Shown piece by piece: positions 1 to 14,227 of a DNA stretch of 64,000 bases. Under the pieces are notes generated by a model. That model was not told the origin of the DNA and did no database searches. It worked only from the letters and a program-made list of their open reading frames with translations. How positions within the stretch are numbered: the stretch's first letter is position 1; each line of letters opens with the position of its first letter. The position numbers and the translations under genes were made by a program. The stretch is from Apteryx mantelli (Eukaryota; Chordata; Aves; Apterygiformes; Apterygidae): the NCBI RefSeq assembly GCF_036417845.1, contig NC_089978.1, positions 88,964,007-89,028,006 on the forward strand, read 5' to 3'.

Positions 1-2740
1 ATGATAAACCCAGTAAACACAAGAACTGAAATGACTGTCTGAAAAGACTCTTCTGCATTTTATCACATCACATTGCTGAAGGAGCACCAGGACACACTGT
101 TCCTTTACATTACTATTGAGAGAGGGGTGGGGGAAATAAAAAAGCATATTTCTTCTGTAGCCAGGGAAACCTACAAGGGCAAGTGCCAAGCAGCATGCAA
201 TACTTGGGTCTGCTTTTATAGTTAAAGGAGGAAGTTAGCAGCTAACCAAGTACAAATCCCATTCCTGGAAGGAGACAGAGATGATGTGAAATGCCCAGAG
301 GCCTTTGTTGGTAAACACAAAAAAGTTCTTTGACACTTAAAAAAGAAAGAAGTCCTTAAATGAGGGTGGTGTCTAAATGAGGTTATGCTGGTGTGTTTGC
401 ACAGGCTTTTTTGGCTGGGAAGCCCGTGAATATTTCAGCAAATGGAGCTTCCCTGACTCCTCCAGGAGAAAACTGTACCTGCAGCTCCAGGCTCTTGAGG
501 CCAACCTGCAGCCCAAAAGCCTGGTGATGGAGGCAACATTTCCCGCTATGGTTAAGAAAGAAATGGGAACAATTCTCCAAATGCTCCTCAGCTATCACTT
601 TGTGCTCTAGTCGTTTGAAAACGAAACTGCAATTAAAGTCACAAAGAGAATTGTCTCGGCTGGGTAGATCATTTTAGAAGCTGCACAGGCGTAGACTGTA
701 ACAAGCACTTTGCCGAGATCCTGGTTTCTTTCAAAGTCTCAACAAAGGGATGTAGCTCTGCTGTGATTTCAGCTCTTTCAGGATTTTTGAGGGATTTCAC
801 TGGCGCTCTGAGACTTTGAAACTCTGCAAGGCACAGTGCTCCCTGCTACTCTTCAATTAAAAGAGGACGTGTGCTCAGAAATACCGGTGCCGTGCCAAAA
901 CCTCTCAGCTAAGTAGCTGTTTAGCAGCCCCTCCAGAGGAGCGAAGCCAGGAGTGTTTGTTTCTCCGAAACAGGGAGGCAGGTGTGGTGCCGCATGGTTC
1001 GCAGCTTCAGCAAGGCCTCGCGACGGGTGCGAGGACGGAGACCACATGGTGGTGGGGCTTGGGCAGGGCAAGTGCTGCTGCGCCTGAAGCAACATCCATG
1101 TCACCACTCCAGCTCTCTCAGATTGACTTGAATGCTATTAGGGGATTAACAGCGAGCTTGAGATCTGAAAGACGCTCACAAGGGGCTTCTCCCCAAGAAA
1201 ATAGAAGAGGGAAACCAGAAAGCTTAGCCTTCTCCGTTTCGGCGGTGACACCCAATTTATTCATCATGAATTCTGCCTCTTCTGACACCTTGCAGGCAGT
1301 ACTGCAAATAGCCCACATTTGACTATCTGTGCTAGTTACAGTTTCTAAAAATGCCACTTTCTCCTGGTCATATGGCTTGTTCTCAACAGAATTCATAATG
1401 TAGGGGTGAGTGTCATTCCATATAAGTAGGGTGTACATCTGATAGGCTTACACATAATACTGCAGCACAATGCAACTGCGATTACTCATGGTACTATTCA
1501 TCTACCTGGTTTCTTTTGATATAACTCTGGCATGTGCAATAAAAAGAGGTTTTGAGTCAACATTCGTATCCCTGACAGTAAGTATACAGAAGAGACAGAA
1601 GACGGTTACCGTATTATTTTTGAAATATTCAAATAAGGACTGGGAGGTCTCTGTGCACTTCGCAAATGCTTCTTCTGAAATGCTTAGCACTTAATATGAA
1701 AAAATATAGCAAACAGGAGGAAAAAAGTGTGGTGAGAAAGAGATTACTAACTGTCAAAAACCAGCATCTGGTCTTTCTCTAACCCGCATTTTCTGCAGCC
1801 TCTTTTGAATATTTAACACTCCTGTCCTGGATTTCATGGCCTCCTTGCATTGTGAAAGAGCAAGGTCTTGATAGGCTCAGGAACTTTGACAGCCATCCTC
1901 TACATAACCCACAGTATCTCTTCAGAGATGGATAAGCACAAAGGCAAGACATCATACGCATGCTGCTAATTTAACTTGACATATAACTGGCTGTGTTAGA
2001 AAAGTGTGCATTCCGACATCTGGTCAGTGCAGGATATGTTTAGTTCCTCTCATTGTCTTGTTTCTTTGAAGCTACTGCCAATAGCGTGATAATTATCTCT
2101 TCTTTGGAAATCTTATTGCTGATTGTTAAATAGTGTATACATACAGCTATAGTACACACAAAGTTCTTTCCTGTCATTAACCTGTGTATATATGTTGAGT
2201 TTAAAGGGTTTTGCCATTTATTAGAGTTTCAAATATAAACCCATCTTTTCCCTGAAATAAAGACATTTCTTCAAAACACAAAGGAAGATGTTAGAGCATG
2301 CTGTCTGTAGAAAAGTGCACTGTTAATATGTTCCTTGATTTTCCAACCTATGACAGGCAAGCATTTAAAAATGAGGTATAGGATTGCTTGGAACTTATAT
2401 AGGAAAGCTTAACTTTTCCACCACATCCTGTTTCACAATATAATTTTTTTTTTACTAAATAAACTGAAAAAAAAAGAAAGTATGTTTTTCACAATGAAAT
2501 AGAAGGAAAAGGTGAGAGGAACCAGTTGCTGTTAAAAATTATGCAGCCAAGACCAGTGATTTTTTTAGTTTTAGCATGATCTAAAATTTCTGTGGAAAAG
2601 ATTATTTTGCTCAGTTATCTCTACAGAAAGGCTTTTCTTCAGAATCTACACATAACAATTCCTTCTGGAGCACTTATGCAGCTGTGTCAGTATGTGCCCT
2701 GGATCTACATGCAGCGAGACACAGAGGTGTATTTACTCTT

Positions 2741-2769
2741 AGCCAATTCCCTTTTGGGAGGGACCAGGA
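2741..2769 (+). repeat. 29-bp motif, copy 1
   Basis: The 29 bases starting AGCCAATTCCC match those at 3996-4024 with one difference. The core is a weak hairpin (TCCCTTTTGGGAGGGA). Flanks outside the 29 bp show little similarity, so this may be the conserved core of an old dispersed repeat. The family is not identified. Confidence 0.6.
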
Positions 2770-2802
2770 ACAATATGTAATTTGCACATACAGATTTGGA
2801 GT

Positions 2803-2956
2803 AGGATTTTCAGAAGCACTGAAGTGATTTAGGAGCATAGTTCCCACTGATTGGCAATTGTGTCCCTTGGCACTTGGGGCCAGGCTCTGAGCCATTTACA
2901 TGCCTAAGGTGCAGAAGTGACTTAGGTGCTTAACTCCAAAACTGTGATCCTCAAAA
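2803..2956. repeat. Degraded palindromic interspersed repeat
   Basis: The left part (around 2804-2840) reads GGATTTTCAGAAGCACT, then a form of AAGTGACTTAGGAGC. The right part (around 2900-2945) carries GCCTAAGG and AAGTGACTTAGGTGCTTA, roughly the inverse complement of the left arm. This resembles an old amniote repeat built on AAGCACYTAAGTGACTTAGGAGC-type arms, as I recall from bird and reptile genomes. The arms are diverged and the assignment rests on pattern memory. Confidence 0.4.
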
Positions 2957-3995
2957 CTGTAGCTCAGCTACACCATAACCTCAAAGGCACAAAAATTTTA
3001 CGGGCCTCAAACTGCGCTCCTGCATACGTCTACAGACCCCTGAGTTTTGACAAGCCTGGTCAGCTCTGTTCTTGGGTGACATGCAACCCTGAGCAGCACT
3101 GGAAACTTGGTGGGTTTCCACAGCTGAGAAAATTTTCCTCTTCAGCACCTATCTAATTGGATCAGGCTCTGTACAAAATGCAGCCGCAACTACCCAGGCT
3201 TCTTTTAAAGCATAATTTGTGGAGACTGTTGCTACGTGAATTACATTGGACAAGGTATGTGGCAATCCACAGGCTGTGGGAAGCGGAAGGAGGTTTCCCC
3301 ACTGATGCCTGAGTGCTTTGCTAAGCTGCAGTCGGGATCACTTGTTTACAGATTAATTTTGATTCATTTCTGCACAGCAGCCTAGCTTTAGCTCAAAGTG
3401 TAGAAAATGCCCCCCCCCCGCCAATGTAGTCTACAGTCTCCAAGGAGGTAAGAAATATGGGTTTTAATCCTTTTTGAAGAAAAGAAGGACTTGGCCTGCT
3501 TTATTCATGCATCCTGGGTGCGTGTGATAATTGCTCAGCCAATGCTGAAGGGGGGGGCCTCCAGCATGTTCCTTCTCTATCCAGGTTTTCAAATTCCTCC
3601 TCTGCTTGTTTTAAACAAAGTACTCCAGTGCAAATCTGGAGGAGGTGGTTCACACTGTAAGTCCAGTGTAAATGAAAATAGCTCCTGGTTGTACTCAGGA
3701 CATTGCTGAAGTCCCAGAGAAGACAACCATCTGATTGTTTTCATCTTTTCCTGTTAGCTGTCTCTAGACAGCTCTCTGTTCAAGGTTCACAGCGCTGCTT
3801 GCAGAAGTGGCTCAAGGTTTCTTAACAGCGTATGCAGTGCTGTCTCTTCGAGGTGGCAGGAGAGCAGGTTTCTGAGTGGGGCAGAAGGCCAGTGAGTCCT
3901 TGAGTATCCCAGGCCTGTGTGATTGGAGATACTGGGGGCTGTGGATGAGAACAGGCATCTCCACCCCTCATTTTCCTCTCTGTATGTCTCTTTGG

Positions 3996-4024
3996 AGCCA
4001 ATTCCCTTTTGGAAGGGACCAGGA
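3996..4024 (+). repeat. 29-bp motif, copy 2
   Basis: Second copy of the motif at 2741-2769, same strand, 28 of 29 bases identical. A shorter inverted relative (CCAATTCCCT on the minus strand) is at about 4550-4561. Confidence 0.6.
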
Positions 4025-7000
4025 CTTGTCCCTGAGCAATTTCACTGCATCAAGGCAGTGCTGGTCTGTGTCCAGTTCCTGGGAGAGAGCAATCGAGGCA
4101 GATGTGACCAGGATCTGCCAGGTAGGTGCCATAGGCTCTGGGCCATCTACTCTCTGCTCACAGCTGCCCTACCCCAAGAGTACGGGGCACTAGTTCCCCA
4201 TCAGCTCCCTTCTTTAATAGTGTAGGCAGCCAACCAGCAGGTGTTGAATTGGGCTTGGTGCAACTACTGGTAGATCCTGCAAGAGGATCACCTCCATGGT
4301 AAAGAGAGAAATTGCACAGGGCTTGCAGTGCATCTCCATGACACCTGAGTTCACAGCAGTGTGTAGTTCTGCCGTCCTCCAGCTGACGGCCACCTGAGAT
4401 GGCTGCCTGCATCATTCTGCCCAAATGTACCCGATCCCAGTGCTGTTTATAAAACCCCTGTCACTGGCTGAGGGACATCAAGGAAAGTTGCATTGCCTCA
4501 AGGCACTCTAATGCCAGTATACCTGATTTTTATATCTGAGGCTTGCCCTGAGGGAATTGGTTAGATGCTGAAACTCTCACTGCAGCAAGGATCCTGAAGA
4601 CTTTCCTTTGCTTAGGGATGATGAACTTTTAGCTCAAAAATGAGGCTTTTAGCTTCAGGTCAGCACAAGCTTCTTTGGGAGCCAGTCTCCAATCACATAT
4701 ATGATCTCTGTTAAAGTAAGGCATTTTAGAAGTTGGAGCTAATTAGTCTATCTCTCATCCTGCCTCAGAGAAATAGATTTCTTTAATTTCAACCAAACTG
4801 CAAATAGCTTCGCGCTTGGACACATAATCCAGTAACACTGTGATTCAGCAAGTTACTACTTGTCGGCTGAGTTGTGGTGTTTTGCCAGGTTCGTCCTCTT
4901 GTTCATTAGACGTGTAAAGCAAAGCGTGCAGGCTTACACATCTTTCATTGAGGCTTCTACTGGTTTGTCAAAGACACTGAAGTATGCACATGCTCAACAG
5001 TGGCTCCAATGCTCTCTACTAATGTGTTAAACTATAGTAACTTGAGAGACAAAAACTAACTGCTCCTTAAATGGGCATAACAGATTTGCCCCCAAATTAA
5101 TTATTCTCATAACATCTAGCAGCAAATCTATTGAAAGACTTGTCAAATTTAAGAAGAAAAATAGGAAAAGCATCTGAAGAGAGGGAAAGACTACAGTTCT
5201 GTGTCATTGCCTAATTTGGTACTTTTGTACAAAGGGTTTAAACTAAAAAGAAGTACATGTGAGATTTGTCCATCTGAGCTTGCTTTACTTTTGGCAAATG
5301 GACTGAAAATATGTCTCTGTCACAGAGAGAACCTTTCTTCTCTTACGGAGTAACAGAGAGAGACATTTCTTTTTTTTTTTTGTCCAAAATAAAAGTTCCT
5401 ATTCGAACCCTAGAGGGAATGATCAATTTATCTGTTTTCAGACAAAATCACGAAAGCAAGGACATTTAGAAATTCAAAATTAAAAGAGCTAAGACTCTTA
5501 ATTAAATGTCCTGCATTGCGCAGGATATACTCTATCTTGGTCTTTGGCTCTCTTTTGGGAAGAATACTGCACTCAAGAACAGCCTGACTTGCAAAGAGAG
5601 AAACAACTGCAGGTTTACTTTTCCTTGCCTTCTGCCTAGTTAAGCTCAAATATTTGGTTTCAAGTCTTCAGATGTACATTTTCTTCCATTTCAGTACATG
5701 CTTTGTGCTGGTTTCATCTTAAATATAAAGGCTACACCTTTCAAAAGCCTTGCAATAACACCATCTAGTTATTGTCATGATGTCCTTCCCTCCAAACAGG
5801 AGCTGTTTGGCTTTGGGGGAAGTTTTTGTTCTTTGATGTTTCCTTTGTAAAAGCTATTTTGCCAGTTCTGCTCTCTTTGTGTGTATGTCAGCATTACTGC
5901 TACTCCCGCTGTTAAAATGCACTAATACAGCAGCTGACAGAGCAGTTAGCCTGCCTCTCCCTTGGTTCATTTGTTAGGAAACGGGGAAAGTATGGCTGTA
6001 GCTGGCTTCTTCCATAAGGGCATTCACTGCCACAGCTATTGTTCGCTCCAAGATTACATTCCTGAATCGCAAATAGCTCTGTATGGCCAGGCAGGCATAA
6101 CAGCAGTTTTAAGATGAGGTTTGCTCCAAGGCAAGAAACAGGAACAAAGACCCAGGAGAACTAAAAGCCAAAGGACTCGATTTATTTTTTCTCAGTTGAA
6201 TAACAGAATTATCAAATTAAAAGCAACATTATGGCAACTTTACTAAAATAGGGGAGTAAATTCTGGACACTGACTCTGGGGTCGAGGGGAGGGTGTTATT
6301 CTGCTTTTACTAAATCCATGTTTGCATACGGAGCTCAGCCATTTGTGTTCAGAAACAAATACAGCCATACTAATGTTACCACTAAATGGAGATGGAGAAA
6401 TCCAGAGTTCATACTTGCTCTCAAGTTCAAGTAAAGGTTAGTTCAGTTGGATTTCCCTTCAACAAGCTCTGACCTGAAGCAAATCAAATGTGAAAAATAA
6501 AGCATGACCAACACTGAGAGTAAAAAAAGATATATACCTGTAGGACATGCTTATTTATGCTGTGTGGCTTGTTCTCTTAGTGCATGGAAATACACTGTAT
6601 TTGAGACTGCTGCTGTGGGTCAAAGAGAAATTAGGAAGTTAAAACTGCAGCAGGTAAGGAGAGCAAAAAACAATACTGTGTGCAGCGTAATATTTCCTCG
6701 CTAGTGTAGGCCAGCGTTGGGATCTCTGCCTTCGTGAGCTCTACCTATAGCCTCCATTATATGATGTTATTCAACATCACAAGAAATTTGCACTCAAGTG
6801 TGGAACGGAGGTAGTCTTGGCACTGAAAAAAGCAACGTCTTTCAAAACAAGGTGCACATGGAGGGAAATTCAGTGGCTGAAGCAGGCCTAATCCAGCTAT
6901 AGAAAAGGCTTCGTAACACGTGCAAATGGCCTGCTCCCAAGATCACAAGATCTATGCAATATTGAGCCAAAATTTTCAAAGAGATGACAAAAATTCCAAA

Positions 7001-9764
7001 GTACATTACTGCAGTAATTTATGTGGTTCTTGAGCACAGGGCTGTGAAAACATAATTAGGTAGTCTCTTATCAAATGAAACGAACAAAAACTATAAAACA
7101 AAATGATGAGGCACTAAATTTAGGAGATGAAAAATTATTTGATTATCACATCAGAGCCGTAATATTTCAGATCACACTGTCAGCTTAATTGGCTACAATT
7201 TATGTAGATTTGATAAAACTGGCTGAGTTGTTAATAAGGCAGTGAGTCGCGCTTTATGTATTCAAAAGCAGTTAGCCTTTTAACTTTGATGCAGGTACTT
7301 GAAAACCCTTGTGCTGAACATGTTTTGAACTGTTTAAGGTTAATAACTGGAATTGTTTATTATTTGGGGTTCTCGATGATGCCTGTCACGATAATATCTC
7401 AGTGCTCCCAGCTTCAGCTGCTGGGACGGTTCCCAGGTACAGAGAAATAGCACTGTTCTCGCCTCATTCACAACTCTTTAATAGTGTTAAGTACCACCTC
7501 TTTCCTTCTGTCCAAATACTTTCTAACGCCCGTGGTTCCCAAGTTACAATTAGTTCTGCCTGGATTCGCATGTGCCTCAGGGCAAGCTCCATTTCAGTCA
7601 AAGGATATTCTCCGAGTATCAAGATCTGTTCGCACAGCAAACAGCCCTAATCGAGGCCTAAAGTTTTAGGGATTTTTGATATGGTGTTCTGAGCTTTCTA
7701 AGAGGAATGCATTTAAAGGGTAATTAGTTTGTAGTGATGCAATTTATTCATACTACTTAATACCTATAGCAGAGTCAAGGAAGAAATAACCTACTGACTT
7801 TATGCCACCTTCACAGTTCACTGATGCCTCCACGTGTGATATCTTCAGGGGGCCTCATGCCTTTCTAAGCTTCGTTTGAGAGATGTCACCCCAGCAGTTA
7901 CATCCACCTCAGGGAAATGACTAGAAAGGTTAGTTTTTAGAAAATTTGTCAAGAAGAGCACTGATGGAATTTAGAGGTTTCTATATAAATCAATCTGAAG
8001 ATAAAAGTTCAAGGCTAAGCAATCAACAAAGTAGAATGATCAAAGGAAAGCAGTTATTAAATAGTGACTCATTTCAAAAAAAAAAAAAAAAAGAAAGAAA
8101 AAAGAAAGTAGACAGTTTTCAGCTTTCAAACAGAATACTTGGAACTTTCTCCCAGTCTAAAAACTGATGTTTCTCATTCTGGAATGGAATAGAAATTTGT
8201 GGGATCACATTTCTACTGTGTGAAATATTTACTTTAAGGGCATTAAAGTTTCAGAGTGAGAGGCTAAATTAAGTCACTTCTTCTGTACATGTGTAGATGC
8301 CTGTTCACATATACATGGCTGCAAACTCTCTGGAAATGAGATGCTGAATATGATGATGGTAGACTGTTCTAAAAACCTGTAAAGGCTTCCTGTCACACTC
8401 TAGGCTACTTAAAGAAATGACAGTTCTTTGTGTTATTAATTTGTACTTCTCTTTTCCAGTAATAAAAACAGTGTTTGAAGACATAGTTGGTAAATGACAG
8501 TTATTTATTTGTTTTGCCTATTTTATGTTTTGAAAAAATCTGTTCTTGTCATTTGCTCTGGAGCAAAATGTTGTCTGATTTTTCAGAGTTTGTTCTGAAA
8601 TTATTAGTTCATTTTCAAAACTACACAACACAATCTTTTTTTTCTGTCTAACCAGTTCATGTGGGAGCATCTGGAGTTCGTAAGGACATGCCCCATTTTT
8701 TACTCCATAAAATAAATCTCATAATAATAACATATACCTTCAAGCTTTCTTGGTAAGCCAGAGCGTCTCCAGTCTGTTGCTGTCTTCCTTACTTCCACTG
8801 TTCAACAAGAAAATATGGAAGGAAACCTCTCCTTGAGTTGCAAAGGGCTGAAGAAGGACATGGTGGAGGCTTACCATAGCATTCCTTTGGTGGCACAGAA
8901 TACCCTTTCATTTTGCACCTGACAATGGACAGCTGCTGGCCATTTCAGAGACAATGAGCTAGCTTTTTTCTTCAGTATCCAGAAACTCTGGGAAACAAAC
9001 TGTGAATAATTTTATTTTTGCTCAAGGAGATAACACGATTCCAAGGGTTACTCTGATGTTATTTCTTGGGAATTCTAGTTTTCTCTTTCAAATAAATTTC
9101 TAGCTGTACTGGTTTAGAAAGTCTGAAAACATGATGCAAAAGGGCTCAAAAAACCTGGAAGGCAAACCAAAAGAACCTTAAACATGCTGTTAAAAAATCC
9201 TAAAACCCCTCAACTACCTGGTTTATTAACACAATTTTACAAAGTGAAGGGGCCTGGCAAAATTGATAACTGGCCATGAAATTCCTGAGCAGTGCTAATC
9301 TGGGAATTCTGAGCCAAAGAATGAAGAATGCTAGGAAACCAAGGGTAAAAAAAGGCAAGAACTAATTTGAGATTGTCACAAGCCAAACAGTGAGTGGGTG
9401 CAGAGATGGATAATGTGTAGAAAGAGAATGGTAGAAATTCTTGCAATCACATCCTCAGTCTCGATCCTGTTGTTTCCACTGTAGCTAAGGCGATCTTAAC
9501 TCTTGACCCATCCTGATATTCTCTGGATGTAAAATTCCCTTTTCTCACATGAAGGTTGGCTACTTGGGCTTAATCAAATGAATGCATCTTCTTAAAATGA
9601 TGGAGTTATTTCAAGAGCTTATACCATATCAGAGTTCTCTGACAAGCAAGGCACTGGGTGTGTTTGCTGGAAAAGATGACAGTGACTTTGCTTTTCACTG
9701 TATCTCAGTTCACCCATATCCTTCTGGTCTATCTGAGCATGGGAATAAGACACAATGATTGAAA

Positions 9765-9794
9765 TGTGTATCAGAATAGTGTGTATCAGAATAG
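9765..9794 (+). repeat. Tandem 15-bp duplication
   Basis: Two perfect adjacent copies of TGTGTATCAGAATAG. A simple local duplication with no gene context. Confidence 0.85.
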
Positions 9795-10583
9795 GGAGAG
9801 GTAGATGGCCCCTTTTCAACTGAGATGCAGCTTAAAAGCAGTATATAGCATGAAACTATAATTAACTTCCACAGTACTCAATGGGAAAAATTACAATGTG
9901 TATTTTTAGGCTGGGTTGATTGACATTTTTTGTAAATAATTAATAACAACTCCAAGGAACATCTTGTAAGTATGCATTTAAGCACTCTATCCTCTAGGGG
10001 CCTCTGTATTTTTCCCTTTTTCTCTCTTCTCCAAGTGCTGCCAGTCTCAGAGGTTGCTCTGATGACAAGGTTCCTCATTTTACGTAAGGCAAGGTTCCTA
10101 ATATGGTACAGAGGAGGCAGTGCCGCAAGCAAGGCAAAGTCTAAGCTCCACTGGAAAGCTTTTGCTACCTACTTATTCTTATGCCCTCAAAATACCCCTC
10201 GGTGTCTTCTATAACTTCACAACAGAATTAACCCTATGCTTCGGGATTTAAGCCACTCTCACTATTAGGGGTCTGGATGAAGCCAACAGCTTATCCACAG
10301 CTACTCGCTGCAAATTTCTCACACCTTGAACAAGATGGGCACCATGTTAATGACAGTCAAGGCAGTTGGCTTAGCAATCTTGTCTGACCAAACTCTGGTG
10401 AGATTCTAACTAGAATCATTATTGGTGTCATGGTGGGAGCTTTTTCAAATATGACCAGGAAACGATCCTGTGCCTGCTGCCCATTTGTCCCTAACGAAGA
10501 TTTTTTGTAACTCCACACTGTGAAACTAGGCAGTAAATTCCCCTTTTCACCTTTGCAGAAGTTCCTCCAGTAACTGTTAATTT

Positions 10584-10626
10584 GATAGTCCTTAAAAGGA
10601 AAAGGATAGTCCTTAAAAGGGAAAAG
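10584..10626 (+). repeat. Tandem 21/22-bp duplication
   Basis: Two adjacent units starting GATAGTCCTTAAAAGG; the second carries one extra G. A simple local duplication. Confidence 0.85.
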
Positions 10627-12510
10627 ACCAGACTATGCTACCTGAAGGTTTAGGTCCTTTCAAATTGTAGTCCAGGATGCAGACTCCATGGCCCTTCAAG
10701 ACATGTTAACTGAAGTCATAAAAGGGTTTCTTACACAAATTCCCACACTTGAGGACACCAATATGAAGGGGTACAGAATGAGGACAGAACCCAATCGTGA
10801 GCTTAGAAATTCGCTGCAATTAATATACACAAGTAGGTGAAATATCAGTTGTGCTCAGTCACATTTTCAGGTACAATCACCATGCTAGTTATCACATGAG
10901 ATATCACAACAATCAGCAATCAGTCACAGCCATCTCATGTTCCATTTGTCACAAATTAAATGCTTCCTACCATTACTTATTCAATAGGAAGTATATTTAG
11001 CTGATTAGTATGTGTTATTTTGTTACTATTTTATTTTGTGTATGATTGCCTGTTGTGCATGTAGAAATGTGGGTGTACCAAGGGAGCAACAAAAAGAAAA
11101 AAAATTTGTAGCTGAATACAAAGAAAACTAATCACAAGAGAGCTCATTTTTATATTAAAATTAGCTACATCAAACACATCATCTACAGTTTTATGGAAGA
11201 AAAAATTCTTTATGACAAAGAAGAGTATGCTAATTAATTAATTATAGATGACAGATCAGCAGCAAGGGATGACGGCAGGAATATCTTAACTGATAAGCAC
11301 TTTATGACCCAATGGATCCAGTTTTATGACATCTTATTAATTATATCCCTCCCACAACCTGTTAGACTCAGAACTATGATCTTAGCTTGCCTATCAGTGT
11401 TTGGTGATCCAATCTGGTGAAAGAGAAAAACTAAACAATTAAGGGTTGTTGCATTCAACGTTACTTTGACCAACCTTCTGTTTTGCATGTTCCTTATTTT
11501 TGCTGATGGGTTTGCACTGTGTACAGCTGGCATTAGTGACTGGAAGTACACAGTTACTTGTATTTCTGAGCAAGAAAACATGGACCAAAATGATATATGA
11601 TAGCAAAATTGACCATGTTGACTTGCAATTTACTGAAGCAATCCAATGACAAACAATAATACTAGGAGGAAGTGTTAGAAACAATTGTTGCTGTTGTGAA
11701 ACTTTTGGAATCTTTTTGATATGTTTAGGTATGTTTTTTGATACTTTTATTATAGCAGGTTATAGGATCATAGCGTAATGGAAATTATTTAGAGAATTTG
11801 GAATTATTTCACCAGTTTTGATGGATATTTCCTACAGAGCACGTGAAGAAATATAAAAATACCAGCGAAGGCAATACCTCAACTGTGCATGTTTGAAAAG
11901 AATTTATTGTACTGATGTGAAAGATAATTTATTTCCAAATTATGAATAACAAAGAATGCATTCATCCATCAATATGGTCTCTGCACAGACATATTCTATT
12001 GATCAGTCAATCTACAATTTTATGAAGGAAGATCAGTTACCTTGTCTTGGTCATGAAGCTAAGTATTGGGCAGATTTGAGTGTGAATTTCTTGCAAATAA
12101 AGATAATCTTCGCTGTATTGGCATGGTCAGTAATACAACAATTCCCTAACTATATCAGGACTTGTACAAGGCTGCAGGTCATGGCTAAAACAATTGAACT
12201 AACTAATGTTCCCTACAGGGGACAATCCTTAGATTTAGTACCTCTCAAGGCTGCTGCATGAGGCAAGCAATTGCTTTACATTTCAGTCTTATTTAGAACT
12301 TATGTACACGCTTGGTTTGGTTTATTTAGCACTGAAATTGATTGGTTTCTCCTCTAGGCCTGAATCATCGAGTTGTGAACCCTTCGTGGTCAATTCACCC
12401 TGATTATCCAGGCTCAGTGAGAATTATAATGTGAGTAAAGTAGCACTTGATTTTTGAGCAACGATCAAAATCAGCCAAGCAAGCTAAGGCATGAGGCTCC
12501 AAGTCTCAGC

Positions 12511-12528
12511 TTTTTTTTTTTTTTTTTT
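12511..12528 (+). repeat. Poly(T) run
   Basis: Eighteen consecutive T. It could be the tail of a retrotransposed sequence inserted on the minus strand, but no identifiable body adjoins it. Confidence 0.8.
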
Positions 12529-14227
12529 AAACGGATAGATTGCAAAGATTTTTTTTTGATCATTCTTTGGAATTCTCATCTGTTTCGGATGGGCAAGACT
12601 GGTCTCTTTTAATACCATCAATTCTTTGAAGCTGTATATGCAAAATTTGAGAAAAATCAAAGAAACTGAAAGCAAGGCAATGCAAATAGCTCCAGTGACC
12701 AATCATAGGATCCACAATAGGTGTGCCTGAAACAAAATACTTAACTAGATTTCTAAGGAGCTGTTGGGAAAAGGGTTCTTCAAGCAAGCCAGAAGTTTAG
12801 AGTTTTCTTATTCATTAACAACCTGCTCACTGATAATTTAGCAAGAAGTAAAAGAAGAATATGAACTCATCCACCGTCAGTTTGGTCTCTTTGTGGTACT
12901 GAGGGATAGAAGCAACAAGGAAATAACAGAAGGATGCCACTGTGTCCTAAAAGAAGTCTACTACATTTCTGAACATAAAGACTGTAAACCTAATATCTGT
13001 GTAACAGGAAATCAGTATTTGAGCTCCTTTCAAAGATAAAGACTTACCAGCTGGATTCTATACTTTGTAAAACTTAAATTGCTTTGCAGATTTTCTTGTC
13101 TATAGTGTTACCAAACAGCAACAACTATCAGACCTGCTGGAAGTTAGAACTATGCAAAAAAAGTGCAGTGTATTGCTGCCCAGCAACTAAAACCAAACTC
13201 CTAGTCTCCAGTGAGTACTGTGTCTGATATTCTTCTGGAAATTAATTTTTCAGATACGATCTGCGACTCTACTATCTAGAATCTAGAAAGCAGTACTTCT
13301 AACACTAACCAGATGAGCAGGTATGCTGCAATCATATTTAGTATTGCATGTAAATCACTGCAGTAATATTTGGGCACAAAAATGCCCAGATGTTAATCCC
13401 TTGGGAGAGAGACCGGCAGTCAGTTGCTCCCTATCCCCTTACCATGGACAGGCGTTTAATAGCTGAGCATGCGAACCCTCTGATCACTTGCTGCTTCCAG
13501 CTGAACAATGTTATTTCATACAGCCATTCCCTCCTAGGAGGAACTACCTTCCCTTCAGAGTTGTCTTCACCCTCTCCTCCTTTCTGCCATACTCTCCCTT
13601 CCCGTAAGCGATGTGATTAGCCATCCCACCTGTGTCATCATCAGGAACTGATAACCAAGGCAACCTCATAAGAAGGACAGATGGAAAGGACTGCAGAGTG
13701 ACGTCACAACTTTCAAGATGCCCTCTGCTCGGTTAACCATTCCTGTGAAAATCTTTTTCTTAGAGTGAACCTCTGTGCATGCCATAATGTTTCTGTCAGA
13801 CTCTCAATAAACTACTTATAAAATAACAATTGTAAACATTGAGAATAGCAGTAATCTGAAACTAAATATGGAGTTATATTTACATCTAAAATATCTCTTA
13901 CAGAAGAAAAGCTCTTTAAAGTCTCATATTAAAAATTCATATTTCTCTGGGCACTGCTTTAGTGCGACGAATACAATGCTACATTTTACAAAATGTTAAT
14001 TCTCCTTTTCCCAAGTTTTCTGAAGAGAAAGACTCTGTTGTTTCTTTAAAATAACAGGAACATTATGACACAGCAGGGTACAAGCAAGAAAAAAACTGAT
14101 CGTTTTTCCTTCTAAATAGCATATTTATGCTGTACATAAAAATAAATTAATGTTGCAGTGTGTATTGGGGCAATTCACTCTGATTATATGCCATTGCTCT
14201 CAAGATCCCTGGTTCATAGCACTTCTG

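Larger units (their letters stand above)
1..14227. other. Non-coding flank downstream of SMPX
   Basis: No exon of a recognisable gene was found on either strand. The open frames here are short (121 codons at most), lack family motifs and are not flanked by convincing splice sites. In human the next gene on this side is KLHL34, a single-exon kelch gene; a frame of that size would be obvious and is absent. The stretch holds a 29-bp motif present twice (2741 and 3996), a degraded palindromic repeat (2803-2956), short tandem duplications (9765, 10584), a C run near 3409, an A-rich run near 8076 and a T run at 12511. A modestly GC-rich patch near 900-1110 has no identified function. Confidence 0.6.

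Noticed and set aside
957-1322. 121-codon open frame
   Set aside because: No family motif, no convincing splice sites or promoter, and composition typical of non-coding sequence.
11761-11810. AGGATCATAGCGTAATGG, loosely like a CR1 3' terminal region
   Set aside because: Lacks the GGTTGGAAGGGACC block and the octamer repeats that define CR1 ends.
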